A stretch of DNA of 64,000 nt from Amycolatopsis benzoatilytica AK 16/65 (GCF_000383915.1 NZ_KB912942.1:4865039-4929038), one strand, 5' to 3'; counted from the first letter of the stretch, positions 8,149 to 17,398 are shown. Program-made: numbers and translations. The notes: generated from the sequence alone by a model not told the origin.

Positions 8149-10128
8149 TTACTCCTCCTTGCCGGCATTGAGTCCGGCGGAGATGAGGTCCATGACCGAG
8201 GAGTCGGCGAGCGTGGTGACGTCGCCGATCTGGCGGTTTTCCGCGACGTCGCGCAGCAGGCGGCGCATGATCTTGCCGGATCGGGTCTTGGGCAGCTCGG
8301 CCACGACCATGATCTGCCGCGGTTTCGCGATCGGCCCGATCTCCTTCGCGACGTGGTTGCGCAGCTCCTGCACCGCCCCGTCACCTCCATCCACAGCGTT
8401 GCCGCGCAGGATCACGAACGCGACGATGCCCTGCCCGGTCGTCGGGTCCGTCGCGCCCACCACAGCGGCCTCGGCGACCGTCGGGTGCGACACCAGCGCG
8501 GACTCGACCTCGGTGGTGGAGATCCGGTGCCCGGACACGTTCATCACGTCGTCGACCCGGCCCAGCAGCCAGATGTCGCCGTCCGCGTCGTACTTCGCGC
8601 CGTCCCCGGCGAAGTAGTAGCCCTGCTCGGCGAACCGGGACCAGTAGGTGTCGCGGAACCGCTCGTCGTCGCCCCACACCCCGCGCAGCATCGAGGGCCA
8701 CGGCTTGTCCAGCACCAGGTACCCGCCGCCGCCGTGCGGGACCTCCGTGCCGGTGTCGTCCACGACCTTCGCCGAAATCCCCGGCAGCGCCCGCTGCGCC
8801 GAACCCGGCTTCGCGGCGGTGACCCCGGGCAGCGGCGAGATCATGATCGCCCCGGTCTCGGTCTGCCACCACGTGTCCACCACCGGCGTCGTGTTCGCGC
8901 CGATCTTCTCCCGGTACCAGATCCACGCCTCCGGGTTGATCGGCTCGCCCACCGACCCGAGCACCCGCAGGCTCGACAGGTCGTACTTCGCCGGGATGTC
9001 CTCGCCCCACTTCATGAACGTCCGGATCAACGTCGGCGCGGTGTAGTAGATCGACACCTTGTACTTCTGGATGATCTCCCAGTGCCGGCCCTCGTGCGGC
9101 GTGTTCGGCGTCCCCTCGTACACCACCTGCGTCACCCGGTTCGCCAACGGCCCGTACACGATGTACGAGTGGCCGGTGATCCAGCCGATGTCGGCGGTGC
9201 ACCAGTAGACGTCTTCGCCCGGCTTGTGGTCGAACACGACGTTGTGGGTGTACGCGGTCTGGGTCAGGTAGCCGCCGGAGGTGTGCAGAATGCCCTTCGG
9301 CTTACCGGTGGTGCCCGAGGTGTACAGGATGAACAGCGGGTGTTCGGAATCGAACGCTTCCGGCTGGTGCTCCGCGGACTGCCCGTCGACCAGCTCGTGC
9401 CACCACAGGTCGCGGCCCTCGGTCCACGGCGCCTCGCCTTCGAGGTCGCTGCCGGTGCGCTTGACCACGATGACCTTCTGGACGGTTTCCGCGCCCTGCA
9501 ACGCTTCGTCGACGTTCGCCTTCATCGGCGCGGCCTTGCCGCGACGGTACTGCCCGTCCGAGGTAATCACGATCTTCGCCGCCGCGTCGTCCACCCGCGC
9601 CCGCAACGCCGTCGGCGAAAACCCGCCGAACACCACGCTGTGCAACGCCCCGATCCGCGCGCACGCCAGCATCGCGAAAATCGCCTCCGGCACCATCTGC
9701 AGCTGGATCGCCACCACGTCGCCCGCGCCCACCCCCAGCGACGACAGCGCGTTCGCCGCCCGCGACACCTCGTCCTTCAACTCCGCGTACGTGATGTCGC
9801 GAGTGTCGCCCGGCTCGCCGACCCAATGGATCGCCACCTGCTCCCCGTGCCCCGACTCCACATGCCGGTCCACGCAGTTGTACGCGACGTTCAGCTTCCC
9901 GCCCACGAACCACTTCGCGAACGGCGCATTGGTCCAGTCCAAAACCTGCGACCACTTCGTGTCCCACGACAGCCGCTCCGCCTGCGCCGCCCAGAACGCC
10001 TCCCGATCAGCGTCCGCGGCCGCATACAAATCCGCCTTCGCGTTCGCCTGACCAGCGAACTGCTCACTCGGCGGAAACGTACGGCTCTCCGTGAGCAGGT
10101 TGTCCAATGCTGGGGACTGCTCGGACAT
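8149..10128 (-). CDS. acs: Acetyl-CoA synthetase (acetate--CoA ligase)
   Basis: ATG at 10128 has GGAGG 9 bases upstream; upstream in-frame sequence is not coding-like. The 659-residue length fits AMP-forming acetyl-CoA synthetases. Visible motifs: the adenylate-forming P-loop TSGTTGKPKG near residue 267, TWWQTETG, YYTAPTLIRTFMKWG, and the C-terminal TRSGKIMRR whose lysine (near 617) is the catalytic and acetylation-regulated residue. It converts acetate, ATP and CoA to acetyl-CoA. It heads an operon with the acetate transporter; the 326-base space to the TetR gene carries its promoter. Confidence 0.96.
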   Translation of the reverse strand: MSEQSPALDNLLTESRTFPPSEQFAGQANAKADLYAAADADREAFWAAQAERLSWDTKWSQVLDWTNAPFAKWFVGGKLNVAYNCVDRHVESGHGEQVAIHWVGEPGDTRDITYAELKDEVSRAANALSSLGVGAGDVVAIQLQMVPEAIFAMLACARIGALHSVVFGGFSPTALRARVDDAAAKIVITSDGQYRRGKAAPMKANVDEALQGAETVQKVIVVKRTGSDLEGEAPWTEGRDLWWHELVDGQSAEHQPEAFDSEHPLFILYTSGTTGKPKGILHTSGGYLTQTAYTHNVVFDHKPGEDVYWCTADIGWITGHSYIVYGPLANRVTQVVYEGTPNTPHEGRHWEIIQKYKVSIYYTAPTLIRTFMKWGEDIPAKYDLSSLRVLGSVGEPINPEAWIWYREKIGANTTPVVDTWWQTETGAIMISPLPGVTAAKPGSAQRALPGISAKVVDDTGTEVPHGGGGYLVLDKPWPSMLRGVWGDDERFRDTYWSRFAEQGYYFAGDGAKYDADGDIWLLGRVDDVMNVSGHRISTTEVESALVSHPTVAEAAVVGATDPTTGQGIVAFVILRGNAVDGGDGAVQELRNHVAKEIGPIAKPRQIMVVAELPKTRSGKIMRRLLRDVAENRQIGDVTTLADSSVMDLISAGLNAGKEE

Positions 10129-10454
10129 GGTGCAAAGCCTCCGTCGCCCTCGGCAGCAGGATCTCCACATCTGACACCTGCCGCAACAGACTTGTCCACT
10201 GTCCCCAGTGTCCCTCTTTCGAGTGGCCATCGGTAGTCTTCACCCGATTTGCGCACACAGTTTCGGAATATACTTCCCATTCCAGGACAAATGCTCCTCG
10301 CGGATACATTAAGAACGTCGCGGAATAAACCGGGAATACCGCGCCGGCGACTGGCACGGGAGCCCCCGCCGCCCCAGTGAGGTTCCGGCCCCGCCGACCG
10401 GACCGGAGCGAGTAGTGTCACCGGGTGCCAGAAGGCCCACCGGAGGGGAACAGC

Positions 10455-11090
10455 ATGTCAGCCGAACCGGCCGGGGAGCCGCGTCCCCGCCGCGGCCGCC
10501 CGCGCGGGACCAGCGCGCGCCAGCTGGAGGAGATCGCGCTGCGCCTGTTCACCGAACAGGGTTTCCACGAGACGACCGTCGACCAGATCGCGGCCTCGGC
10601 CGGCGTCAGCCGGCGCACCTTCTTCCGTTACTACGACGCCAAGTCGGACGTGCTCTGGAACGAGTTCGACTCCGAAGTGGACACCATTCGCGAGCTGCTG
10701 GCGGACACCCCGGACGGCCTGCCGGTGCTGGAAGCCGTCCGGCGCGCGGTGCTGGCCGCCAACCACTACCGCGCCGAAGACGTGCCTGAGCTGCGGATGC
10801 GGATGAACCTGCTGAGCACCGTCGCCGAGCTGGCCGCGAGCGCGACCCGGCACTACGACGACTGGGAACGCGCGGTGATCAGCTTCGTGGCCCACCGCAC
10901 CGGCCAGCCCGAAGACTCGCTGTATCCGCTGGCGGTCGGCCGCGCGGTCCTGGCCACCTGCCGGGCGGCGTACGAACGCTGGTCCGCCCGCGCGGACGCC
11001 GACCTCACCCTCTACCTGGACGCCGGCCTGCGCGCCCTCGCCGCCGGCTTCTCCGACGAAGTCCTGACCGCCGAGCCCGAGGCGCCATGA
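10455..11090 (+). CDS. TetR family regulator resembling mycofactocin regulator MftR
   Basis: ATG at 10455 has a strong GGAGGGGAA 5 bases upstream; a GTG at 10425 lacks one. 211 residues: a basic lead (RRGRPRG), a TetR helix-turn-helix (LFTEQGFHETTVDQIAASAGVSRRTFFRYY, as two adjoining segments) and a C-terminal domain with DVLWNEFDSE, LRMRMNLL and YDDWERAVISFVAHR, a pattern I recognise from the regulator of mycofactocin loci. No mftA precursor peptide (IDGxCGVY ending) or mftB-F gene is visible here. The neighbouring NDMA-dependent alcohol dehydrogenase belongs to a mycofactocin-linked family, which supports the assignment; it rests on remembered family patterns. Confidence 0.7.
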   Translation: MSAEPAGEPRPRRGRPRGTSARQLEEIALRLFTEQGFHETTVDQIAASAGVSRRTFFRYYDAKSDVLWNEFDSEVDTIRELLADTPDGLPVLEAVRRAVLAANHYRAEDVPELRMRMNLLSTVAELAASATRHYDDWERAVISFVAHRTGQPEDSLYPLAVGRAVLATCRAAYERWSARADADLTLYLDAGLRALAAGFSDEVLTAEPEAP

Positions 11091-11099
11091 CCAAGCCGT

Positions 11100-11152
11100 T
11101 CCGTGAAGGGCCCCATGAGGGACATAGATTCCCTCAAGGGGCCCTTCACGGA
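11100..11152. repeat. Dispersed palindromic repeat, copy A
   Basis: A 23-base arm starting TCCGTGAAGGGCCCC pairs with its inverted copy ending GGGGCCCTTCACGGA (one mismatch), with loop CATAGAT. It lies between the converging TetR and VWA genes and may end both transcripts. Four other copies are at 25159, 34468, 35504 and 62939. Confidence 0.85.
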
Positions 11153-11174
11153 CCAACGCCCGGCGGAACCTCAA

Positions 11175-11957
11175 CTACCGGTGGTCGAGCAGAGCGGCGA
11201 GAGCGGCCGGCGCGGCCGCGGCGCCGCTGAGCGGATACCAGCGCGCACCGGATTCGCGTGCGAACCGTTCGGCTTCCTCGCAGTCCTCCGCCGGAGCCAG
11301 AATCAGCAATTCCTCGCACGCGCGCGCGGCCGGCAACGGATCCTGATCATCGGTCGCCCGGCAATCCGACAACAGAATGATCGTCTTCCGCGCCGCCCGC
11401 GAAGACGACAATTGCTCATTCGCTTTTCGCAACGCCGCCGCGAGCGCCGTCACGCCATGCCCCCGCAAGGACAACACCGATTCCACCACCGCGGCTTTCG
11501 ACCGCGACGACCGCAGCGGCCGGATGACCTCGGCCTGCCGCGCGAACGACACCACTGCGTGTTCCTCCGGTGCCCGCCACGCACAGGCCGCCGCCGTGAG
11601 CGCGGCGGCCGCCAGCCGGGCACCCGTCATCGACCCGCTGGTGTCGATCACCATGCACAGCGCCAGTTCCGGCCGAGCCCAGCGGCGGGCCACCAGGTCG
11701 TCCAACGCCGGCACCCCGCCGATCGCCGCGGCGTCCACCAGCGCGGGCAGCGACCGGTCCAGGTCCAGTTCCCCGCCGCGATCGGCGCGATCGCGGCGCA
11801 GTTTTCCCACGCCTCGCCCGCGCGCGACGCCTCGCCGGGCAACGTCGATCATCAACCGCCGCGCCAGCCCGCGAGCCGCGGCACGCAACGACTCGTCGGT
11901 CGCCTTGCTCATCTCGACCAGGAGCGCCATCGCCTCGTCCGCGTCGTCGCGGAACAC
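11175..11957 (-). CDS. VWA-domain protein partner of MoxR ATPase
   Basis: 260 residues from GTG at 11957. The von Willebrand A domain carries its metal-ion site as DTSGSM near residue 105, with HGVTAL and LLSDCR further on. The preceding region (EAMALLVEMSKATDESLRAAARGLARRL) is helical. The frame remains open and coding-like up to 12134 (…SRFAEISPEVGVLDEE…), but holds no ATG, GTG or TTG, so the true start may be a CTG near 12119 that overlaps the MoxR stop. MoxR/VWA pairs act as metal-centre or complex-assembly chaperones (NorQ/NorD, CbbQ/CbbO). Here they follow the alcohol dehydrogenase, a probable client (inference). Confidence 0.82.
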   Translation of the reverse strand: MFRDDADEAMALLVEMSKATDESLRAAARGLARRLMIDVARRGVARGRGVGKLRRDRADRGGELDLDRSLPALVDAAAIGGVPALDDLVARRWARPELALCMVIDTSGSMTGARLAAAALTAAACAWRAPEEHAVVSFARQAEVIRPLRSSRSKAAVVESVLSLRGHGVTALAAALRKANEQLSSSRAARKTIILLSDCRATDDQDPLPAARACEELLILAPAEDCEEAERFARESGARWYPLSGAAAAPAALAALLDHR

Positions 11958-12115
11958 CGCGCTGAACGCTTCCTCGTCGAGAACGCCGACTTCCGGCGAG
12001 ATCTCCGCGAACCGGCTGTTGCGGGACAGTTCCGAGCGCGGCGTGGTGCTGCTGCGCGCGGAACCCGGCCGCGGCGGTCGTTGCTGGTGTTGCTCAGTGC
12101 CCGCCGGCGGCGGGC

Positions 12116-13054
12116 TCAGGCTTCCCCCGGCGGTTCACCGCCTTCCGGTTCCTTCGGCGCGGATTCCTCGCCGAACACCGCCACGTACAGCTCGTCGATC
12201 ACCGATTCCGCGGTGCGCCCGCTGGATTCGTGCATCCCGATCCGGCCGGACAGCGCCGCCATCGCGGCATCGTGGCCGACCCGCCACTCCGTCGCCTCCG
12301 CACCGCGGATCCGGGCCAGCGAAACCGAAAGCCGCACCACGTCGATCGCGCCGCGCACCGAAGAACCGACGCGCACGTCCGCGTGCTCCCGGGTACGCCG
12401 GACCAGGTCCACCACGCGGTCGCGCCACGGCGCCGGCACCGGCGGGCACCGGCGCGCGACGATGTCGTTTTCCTCGTCGTGGCTCTGGTAGCCCATGACG
12501 ATCCGGCACACCCGGTCGTAGATCGCCGACGAGATCCGCGCCGTCCCCACCGCGTCGAACGGGTTCATCGCGGCCACCAGCCGGAACCCCTCGGCCGCGC
12601 GCACCCGGCCCAGCCGCGGCACGTGCAGCTCCGCTTCGGACATCACGGTGATCAGGACGTTGAGCGTCTCCTCCGGAATCCGGTTGACCTCCTCGACGTA
12701 GAGCAGCCCGCCGGTCCGCAGCGCCTCGATCAGCGGACCGTCCACAAAGGTCTCCGGGACGTAGCCTTCGGCCAGCACCCGCGACGGATCGAACTGCCCG
12801 ACCAGCCGGGCCGGCGTCAGCTCCGCGTTCCCTTCCACGAACACGAACGACGAGCCGCCCGCTTCCGCGACCGCACGCAGCAGCGTGGTCTTCCCGGTGC
12901 CGGGCGGGCCTTCGAGCACGACGTGCGCGCCGCAGTCGAGACCGGCCAGCAGCAGTTCGATCTCGCGCTGCCGGCCGACCACCTCGTCGGAGAGGAACGG
13001 TACCGCCGCCCGGGGGCCGGAAACCGGCCCCCGGGCAGCGTGCAATGCCGTCAC
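12116..13054 (-). CDS. MoxR-family AAA+ ATPase
   Basis: 312 residues. Walker A GPPGTGKTT near residue 50, Walker B LLYVEEVNR near 115, sensor 1 AAMNPF, and an arginine-finger region after ISSAIYDRV. GTG at 13054 overlaps the alcohol dehydrogenase stop as GTGA, so translation is coupled. MoxR ATPases work with VWA proteins to mature or activate enzyme complexes in the cytoplasm. Its own 3' end abuts or overlaps the open frame of the VWA gene. Context suggests activation of the nicotinoprotein alcohol dehydrogenase, but no direct evidence is in the sequence. Confidence 0.9.
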   Translation of the reverse strand: MTALHAARGPVSGPRAAVPFLSDEVVGRQREIELLLAGLDCGAHVVLEGPPGTGKTTLLRAVAEAGGSSFVFVEGNAELTPARLVGQFDPSRVLAEGYVPETFVDGPLIEALRTGGLLYVEEVNRIPEETLNVLITVMSEAELHVPRLGRVRAAEGFRLVAAMNPFDAVGTARISSAIYDRVCRIVMGYQSHDEENDIVARRCPPVPAPWRDRVVDLVRRTREHADVRVGSSVRGAIDVVRLSVSLARIRGAEATEWRVGHDAAMAALSGRIGMHESSGRTAESVIDELYVAVFGEESAPKEPEGGEPPGEA

Positions 13055-14172
13055 GGCGCGTCGTGGACCAGCACGCCGCGCACGTTCCGGCCCTCCAGCA
13101 GATCGTCGTACCCCTGGTTGATCTCTTCCAGGGTGTACGTCCGGGTGATGATTTCGTCCAGCTTCAGGTCCCCGCTCTGGTACAGCCCGAGGATCTTCGG
13201 GATGTCCGTGGTCGGGTTGCAGTCGCCGAACAAGCTGCCCTTCACGGTCTTCTTGAACAGCGTGAGGATCGAGCCGGGCAGGTTGACGTTGTTCACCGAC
13301 AGCTTGTTCAGCCCGGTCAGCACGATCGTGCCGCCCTTGCCGGTGGCGTTGAACGCGCCGGTGACGATCTCCTCGGTGACGATGCCCGCGGTGACGATGG
13401 TCTTGTCCGCTCCGTTGCCGTTGGTGAACGACTGGGCCAGCTCAGCCGCTTCCTCCGGCGTCGCGACCGCGTGCGTCGCGCCGAGCTCCATCGCCTTCTC
13501 CCGCTTGTTCTCCAACGGGTCCAGCGCGATCACGTTCTTCGCACCGGCGTACCGCGCGCCCTGCACCGCATTGATGCCGATGCCGCCGACGCCGGACACG
13601 ATCACCGTCTCGCCGGGCCGGACGTCGGCCGCGTTGACCGCCGAACCCCAGCCGGTCGGGACGCCGCAGCCGACCAGCACCGCCTTGTCCAGCGGCAGGT
13701 CGTCGTCGACCTTGACCACCGAGTTCTGGTGGATCGTGGAGTACTGGCTGAACGTGCCCAGCATGCACATCGCGCCGTATTCCTTGACCGGGCCGGGGCC
13801 GCTGAACGGGAACCGCTCGCCCGGCAGGTAGCCCTCCAGGATGGTGGCGCCCATGTCGCAGATCGCCTGCTGCCCGGTGGCGCACCAGCGGCACACGCCG
13901 CAGTTGGGGATGAACGAGCACACCACATGGTCGCCGGGCTTGACGCGGGTGACGCCGACGCCGACTTCCTCGATGATGCCCGCGCCTTCGTGGCCGAGCA
14001 CCATCGGCAGCCGGGCCTCCAGGTCGCCGTGCGCGATGTGCACGTCGGAGTGGCACAGCCCGGCATGCGTGTACCGGATCAGCACCTCGCCCTCGCCCGG
14101 GCCTTCGAGATCCAGCTCCACTACCTCGATCGGCTTGCCGATTTCGTAGACCACCGCGGCCTTAGTCTTCAT
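13051..14172 (-). CDS. NDMA-dependent (nicotinoprotein) alcohol dehydrogenase, zinc MDR family
   Basis: 373 residues; ATG preceded by AAGGAG at 6 bases. Zinc-type medium-chain dehydrogenase: catalytic-zinc region GLCHSDVH and GHEGAG, structural zinc cysteines in PNCGVCRWCATGQQAIC, Rossmann motif SGVGGIGINAVQGA and adenine-side acidic residue in ALDPLENK. The overall pattern fits the Rxyl_3153-type NDMA-dependent dehydrogenases, which hold NAD tightly and in the cell are thought to be re-oxidised through mycofactocin. It oxidises primary alcohols to aldehydes, feeding the aldehyde dehydrogenase 28 bases upstream. It overlaps the MoxR gene. Confidence 0.88.
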   Translation of the reverse strand: MKTKAAVVYEIGKPIEVVELDLEGPGEGEVLIRYTHAGLCHSDVHIAHGDLEARLPMVLGHEGAGIIEEVGVGVTRVKPGDHVVCSFIPNCGVCRWCATGQQAICDMGATILEGYLPGERFPFSGPGPVKEYGAMCMLGTFSQYSTIHQNSVVKVDDDLPLDKAVLVGCGVPTGWGSAVNAADVRPGETVIVSGVGGIGINAVQGARYAGAKNVIALDPLENKREKAMELGATHAVATPEEAAELAQSFTNGNGADKTIVTAGIVTEEIVTGAFNATGKGGTIVLTGLNKLSVNNVNLPGSILTLFKKTVKGSLFGDCNPTTDIPKILGLYQSGDLKLDEIITRTYTLEEINQGYDDLLEGRNVRGVLVHDAP

Positions 14173-14200
14173 CGGGAACTCCTTTGTTCGATTGGGCGGA

Positions 14201-15700
14201 TCACAACGCGACGTTGACGGACTTGGTCTGGGTGTAGAGGTCGAGCGCGGCGGCGCCGAGTTCCCGGCCCCAGCCGGACTGTTTGAAGCCGCCGAACGGC
14301 ATCGCGGTGTCGAAGCCGTTGTACTGGTTGACCCAGACCGAACCGGCCTTCAGTTCCTTGGCGGTCCGGTGCGCCTTCGAGATGTCCCGGGTCCAGATGC
14401 CGGCGGCGAGGCCGTACTCGCTGTCGTTGGCCGCCGCGGCCACGCCTTGTTCGGCGTTGAACGGCAAGGCCGCCACGACCGGGCCGAAGATCTCCTCGCG
14501 GACGATGCTGAATTCCGGCTGCACGTCGACGAAAACGGTCGGCTCGATGAAGTATCCGGTGTCGCCCCAGCGTTTCCCGCCGGTGAGCGCGCGGGCCCCG
14601 TCGGCGATGCCCTCGCCGAGGTAGCGAGAGACCCGCTCGAACTGTTCCTGCGAAACCATCGGGCCGAGCTGGGTCGACGGGTCGAGGCCGGGGCCGATCT
14701 TCACCTGGCTCGCGGCGTCCGCGACCGCCTGGGTGAATTCCTCGAAGATGGTGTCCTCTACGTACAGCCGGGTGCCGGCGACGCAGCACTGGCCGTGGTT
14801 GAACATCCACGCGTTGACCGAACCGGGCACCGCGAGGTCGAAGTCGGCGTCCGCGAACACCACGTTCGGGCTCTTGCCGCCCAGTTCGAGGGAGACCTTC
14901 TTGAGGTTGCCGCTGGCCGCCTGGACGATCTTCTTGCCGACCTCGGTCGAGCCGGTGAAGGCGACCTTGTCGACGCCGTCGTGCGCGGCGAGCGCGGCGC
15001 CGGCGTCGCCGAACCCGGTGACGACGTTGACCACCCCGGGCGGGAACCCGGCTTCCTCGAACAGCTTGCCCAGCAGCAGCGCGGTCAGCGGCGTCTGCTC
15101 GGCGGGCTTGAGCACCACGGTGTTGCCCGCGGCGAGCGCCGGCGCGATCTTCCAGGCGGCCATCAGCAGCGGGAAGTTCCACGGGATGATCTGGGCGCAC
15201 ACGCCGACCGGCTCGCGCAGGGTGTAGGCGTGGAACTGGGCGTCCGGTGCGAACGGCATCGACACGTTCACCGTGCTGCCTTCGATCTTGGTCGCCCAGC
15301 CGGCGTAGTAGCGGAACACGTCGGCCGCCCAGCCGGTGTCCACCGCGGTGGCGATCGCCGCGGACTTGCCGTTGTCGAGGGCTTCGAGCTGCCCGAAGAT
15401 CTCCGCCCGCTCGGACAGCAGGTCGCCGATGCGCCAGATCAGCCGTTCCCGCTGGTTCGGCTTCATCGCCGGCCACGGGCCTTCGTCGAACGCCTTGCGC
15501 GCGGCCGCCACCGCCCGGTTGACGTCCTCCGCTTCGGCGTGCGCGACCTCGGCGATCTTCTCGCCGGTGGCCGGGTCGTAGGTCGGGAACGTGCGGCCGG
15601 ACGCGGCCGGCACCCACTGTCCGCCGATGAGCAGTTCGAGCGGCCCGGACACGAACTCCCGGACCCCGGTGTGCAGGGGGTACTCAACCGTTGCGGTCAC
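14201..15700 (-). CDS. Aldehyde dehydrogenase (NAD-dependent)
   Basis: GTG at 15700 is chosen for its GGAGG 7 bases upstream; five more in-frame codons upstream are not needed. 499 residues with the standard ALDH marks: PWNFPLLMAAWK, FTGSTEVGKKI, the general base in LELGGKSPN, the catalytic cysteine in NHGQCCVAGTRL (the second or first Cys) and the C-terminal MPFGGFKQSGWGRELG. It oxidises aldehydes to carboxylic acids. It heads the ald-adh-moxR-vwa operon and would take the product of the adjoining alcohol dehydrogenase. Confidence 0.95.
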   Translation of the reverse strand: MTATVEYPLHTGVREFVSGPLELLIGGQWVPAASGRTFPTYDPATGEKIAEVAHAEAEDVNRAVAAARKAFDEGPWPAMKPNQRERLIWRIGDLLSERAEIFGQLEALDNGKSAAIATAVDTGWAADVFRYYAGWATKIEGSTVNVSMPFAPDAQFHAYTLREPVGVCAQIIPWNFPLLMAAWKIAPALAAGNTVVLKPAEQTPLTALLLGKLFEEAGFPPGVVNVVTGFGDAGAALAAHDGVDKVAFTGSTEVGKKIVQAASGNLKKVSLELGGKSPNVVFADADFDLAVPGSVNAWMFNHGQCCVAGTRLYVEDTIFEEFTQAVADAASQVKIGPGLDPSTQLGPMVSQEQFERVSRYLGEGIADGARALTGGKRWGDTGYFIEPTVFVDVQPEFSIVREEIFGPVVAALPFNAEQGVAAAANDSEYGLAAGIWTRDISKAHRTAKELKAGSVWVNQYNGFDTAMPFGGFKQSGWGRELGAAALDLYTQTKSVNVAL

Positions 15701-15763
15701 CTGGCGCCTCCTCACTTCGTTGTGACGGAGGTCATCGTCACCCGGCGGACCGGGCGCGAAGTG

Positions 15764-17398
15764 TTACAGAAGTGGACAGTCCTCGGTGATGCCCAGCGCC
15801 TGCATGCGGCGGTAGAGCGTGGTGCGGCTGATGCCCAGCTCGCGCGCGGCGCGCAGCTTGTTGCCTTCGCTGGCGCGCAACGCCGTGACGATCGCGTTCC
15901 GTTCGGCGAGCTCGCGGCCGCCGAGCTGCCGGGTCCTCGAGCTGCCGCGGCAAGCCGGCGGCAGCTGAGCGAGGTCGATCACCCCCGTGTACGGAAGACG
16001 GGAGACTTCGCGCATCGCGGCGCGGAGTTCGTGCAGGTTGCCGGACCACGGGTGGGTGCGCAACGCGGCCAGTGCGGTGCCGGTGAACCGTGGTTTCCGG
16101 TCCGGGTGCTCGTCGCGGAGCATCGCTTCGGCGATGGCGGGCAGCTCGTCCAGCCGCTCGCGCAGCGGCGCGAGCGAGACGGTCTGGACGCACCTCGTCG
16201 CCACCGCCGCGACGGCGGGCGGCATGGCCTTCGGCGGGACGCTGGTGAGCAGCAGTGCCTTGCCGTCGTCGAGTGCTTCGCCGACCAGCGGCAGCAGGCT
16301 CTCCGGGAGCAGGTGGACGTCGTCCAGGATGACCGTGGTCCCCGGCTGGCCGACCAGGTCTGCGAAGCGGGCGGCCCAGGCGCGCGGTTCCTCCCGCAAC
16401 GCGGCGGCCGCATGCAGCACGACCGGGTCGTCCACGCCGGCCCGGGTGCGCGCTTCGGTGGTGCGGCCGGTGCCGGGCTCGCCCGTGACGAGGACGGAGC
16501 GGGCGGTTTTCGCCGCCGCCGGCGCATACTTCCGCCGCTCGGTTTTCGAGATCCGGAATACCGCGCCGTCGGTTGACCCCGCGACGCGTTCGGCGGCCAC
16601 CGAGAGAGTGATGCCGTCCCCCACCTCGAGGCAGGTGTCGAACACTCCGCGTTCCGGCACTTGCGGAAGCAGGGTGCGCAGCAGCGTCGGATCGGCGGGC
16701 CGGAGCTGGTCGATACAGGTTTCGTTGGCGAAGACGAGGTCGCCGCCGAGCACCGCGACCGGCACGCTGCGGTGATGCGTGGCCTGCTGGAAAGCGAGGA
16801 ACAGCCGGCGTTCGCTGGCGCGCGCGGTTTCCAGGATGACCTGCTCGATGTCGCCGACCACGCGTTTCACCAGCGGCCCGAAAAGCGGGTTGCCGCTGGT
16901 GCTTTCACCGGTGATGTCGAGGACGCCTTCGATGCGCCCGGTCAGCGGATGCCGGATCGGATGGCCGTAGCAGCTGAACCGCTTCAACGCGTCGGCGTAG
17001 TGCTCCTGGCCGTGGATCTCGACGGCCTGCCGGGACTCGTGCGGCGTGCCCAGCGCGTTCGTGCCGACCCGGCCCTCGCTGAGCTGGGAGCCGTGCAGGA
17101 CGCCGATCTCTTCGAGCTGGTGCTGCAGGCCGCGGTCGCCGAACCAGCGGAACACCAGGCGGCAGTCCTTGTCGGTGAGGAGGATGGAGAATTTCGTGCC
17201 GGCGAGCTGCTCGGCCAGCTGGTCGAGGACCGGCCGGGCGGCCTTCATCAGCCTGCTGGCCGGGTCGACGTCGGCGATCGAGATCGCCGAGGCGTTCAGC
17301 CCTGGTTCCACCCCGAACAGGCGAGACCGGCGCCAGGAGTCAGCGATGGGCGGGCGCAGCACAGCACCCCCCTGCGGCGGAATCCCTCCGAGCGACAC
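15764..17398 (-). CDS. GAF–degenerate AAA+–Fis transcriptional activator (AcoR/MimR-like)
   Basis: 544 residues: an N-terminal GAF-type sensor (ADSWRRSRLFGVEPG, then ILLTDKDCRLVFRWFGD and EGRVGTNALGT), a central AAA+-like part with Walker A GEPGTGRTT and Walker B VILDDVHLL, and a C-terminal Fis-type helix-turn-helix (ASEGNKLRAARELGISRTTLYRRM). Between the Walker motifs there is no GAFTGA loop, so contact with sigma-54 is not expected. Such proteins activate alcohol, ketone or aromatic catabolism genes in actinomycetes. It lies 63 bases upstream of the aldehyde dehydrogenase on the same strand and is its probable regulator. Start GTG follows GGGAGGAG; a GTG 12 codons later is possible. Confidence 0.85.
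   Translation of the reverse strand: MSLGGIPPQGGAVLRPPIADSWRRSRLFGVEPGLNASAISIADVDPASRLMKAARPVLDQLAEQLAGTKFSILLTDKDCRLVFRWFGDRGLQHQLEEIGVLHGSQLSEGRVGTNALGTPHESRQAVEIHGQEHYADALKRFSCYGHPIRHPLTGRIEGVLDITGESTSGNPLFGPLVKRVVGDIEQVILETARASERRLFLAFQQATHHRSVPVAVLGGDLVFANETCIDQLRPADPTLLRTLLPQVPERGVFDTCLEVGDGITLSVAAERVAGSTDGAVFRISKTERRKYAPAAAKTARSVLVTGEPGTGRTTEARTRAGVDDPVVLHAAAALREEPRAWAARFADLVGQPGTTVILDDVHLLPESLLPLVGEALDDGKALLLTSVPPKAMPPAVAAVATRCVQTVSLAPLRERLDELPAIAEAMLRDEHPDRKPRFTGTALAALRTHPWSGNLHELRAAMREVSRLPYTGVIDLAQLPPACRGSSRTRQLGGRELAERNAIVTALRASEGNKLRAARELGISRTTLYRRMQALGITEDCPLL

Noticed and set aside
8101..10236. Plus-strand open frame antisense to acs
   Set aside because: Low-complexity Arg/His/Val protein with no motifs, mirror of the acs codon pattern.
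10129..10454. A mycofactocin precursor gene (mftA) next to the MftR-like regulator
   Set aside because: No short frame ending in an IDGxCGVY-like motif was found here or after 11090.
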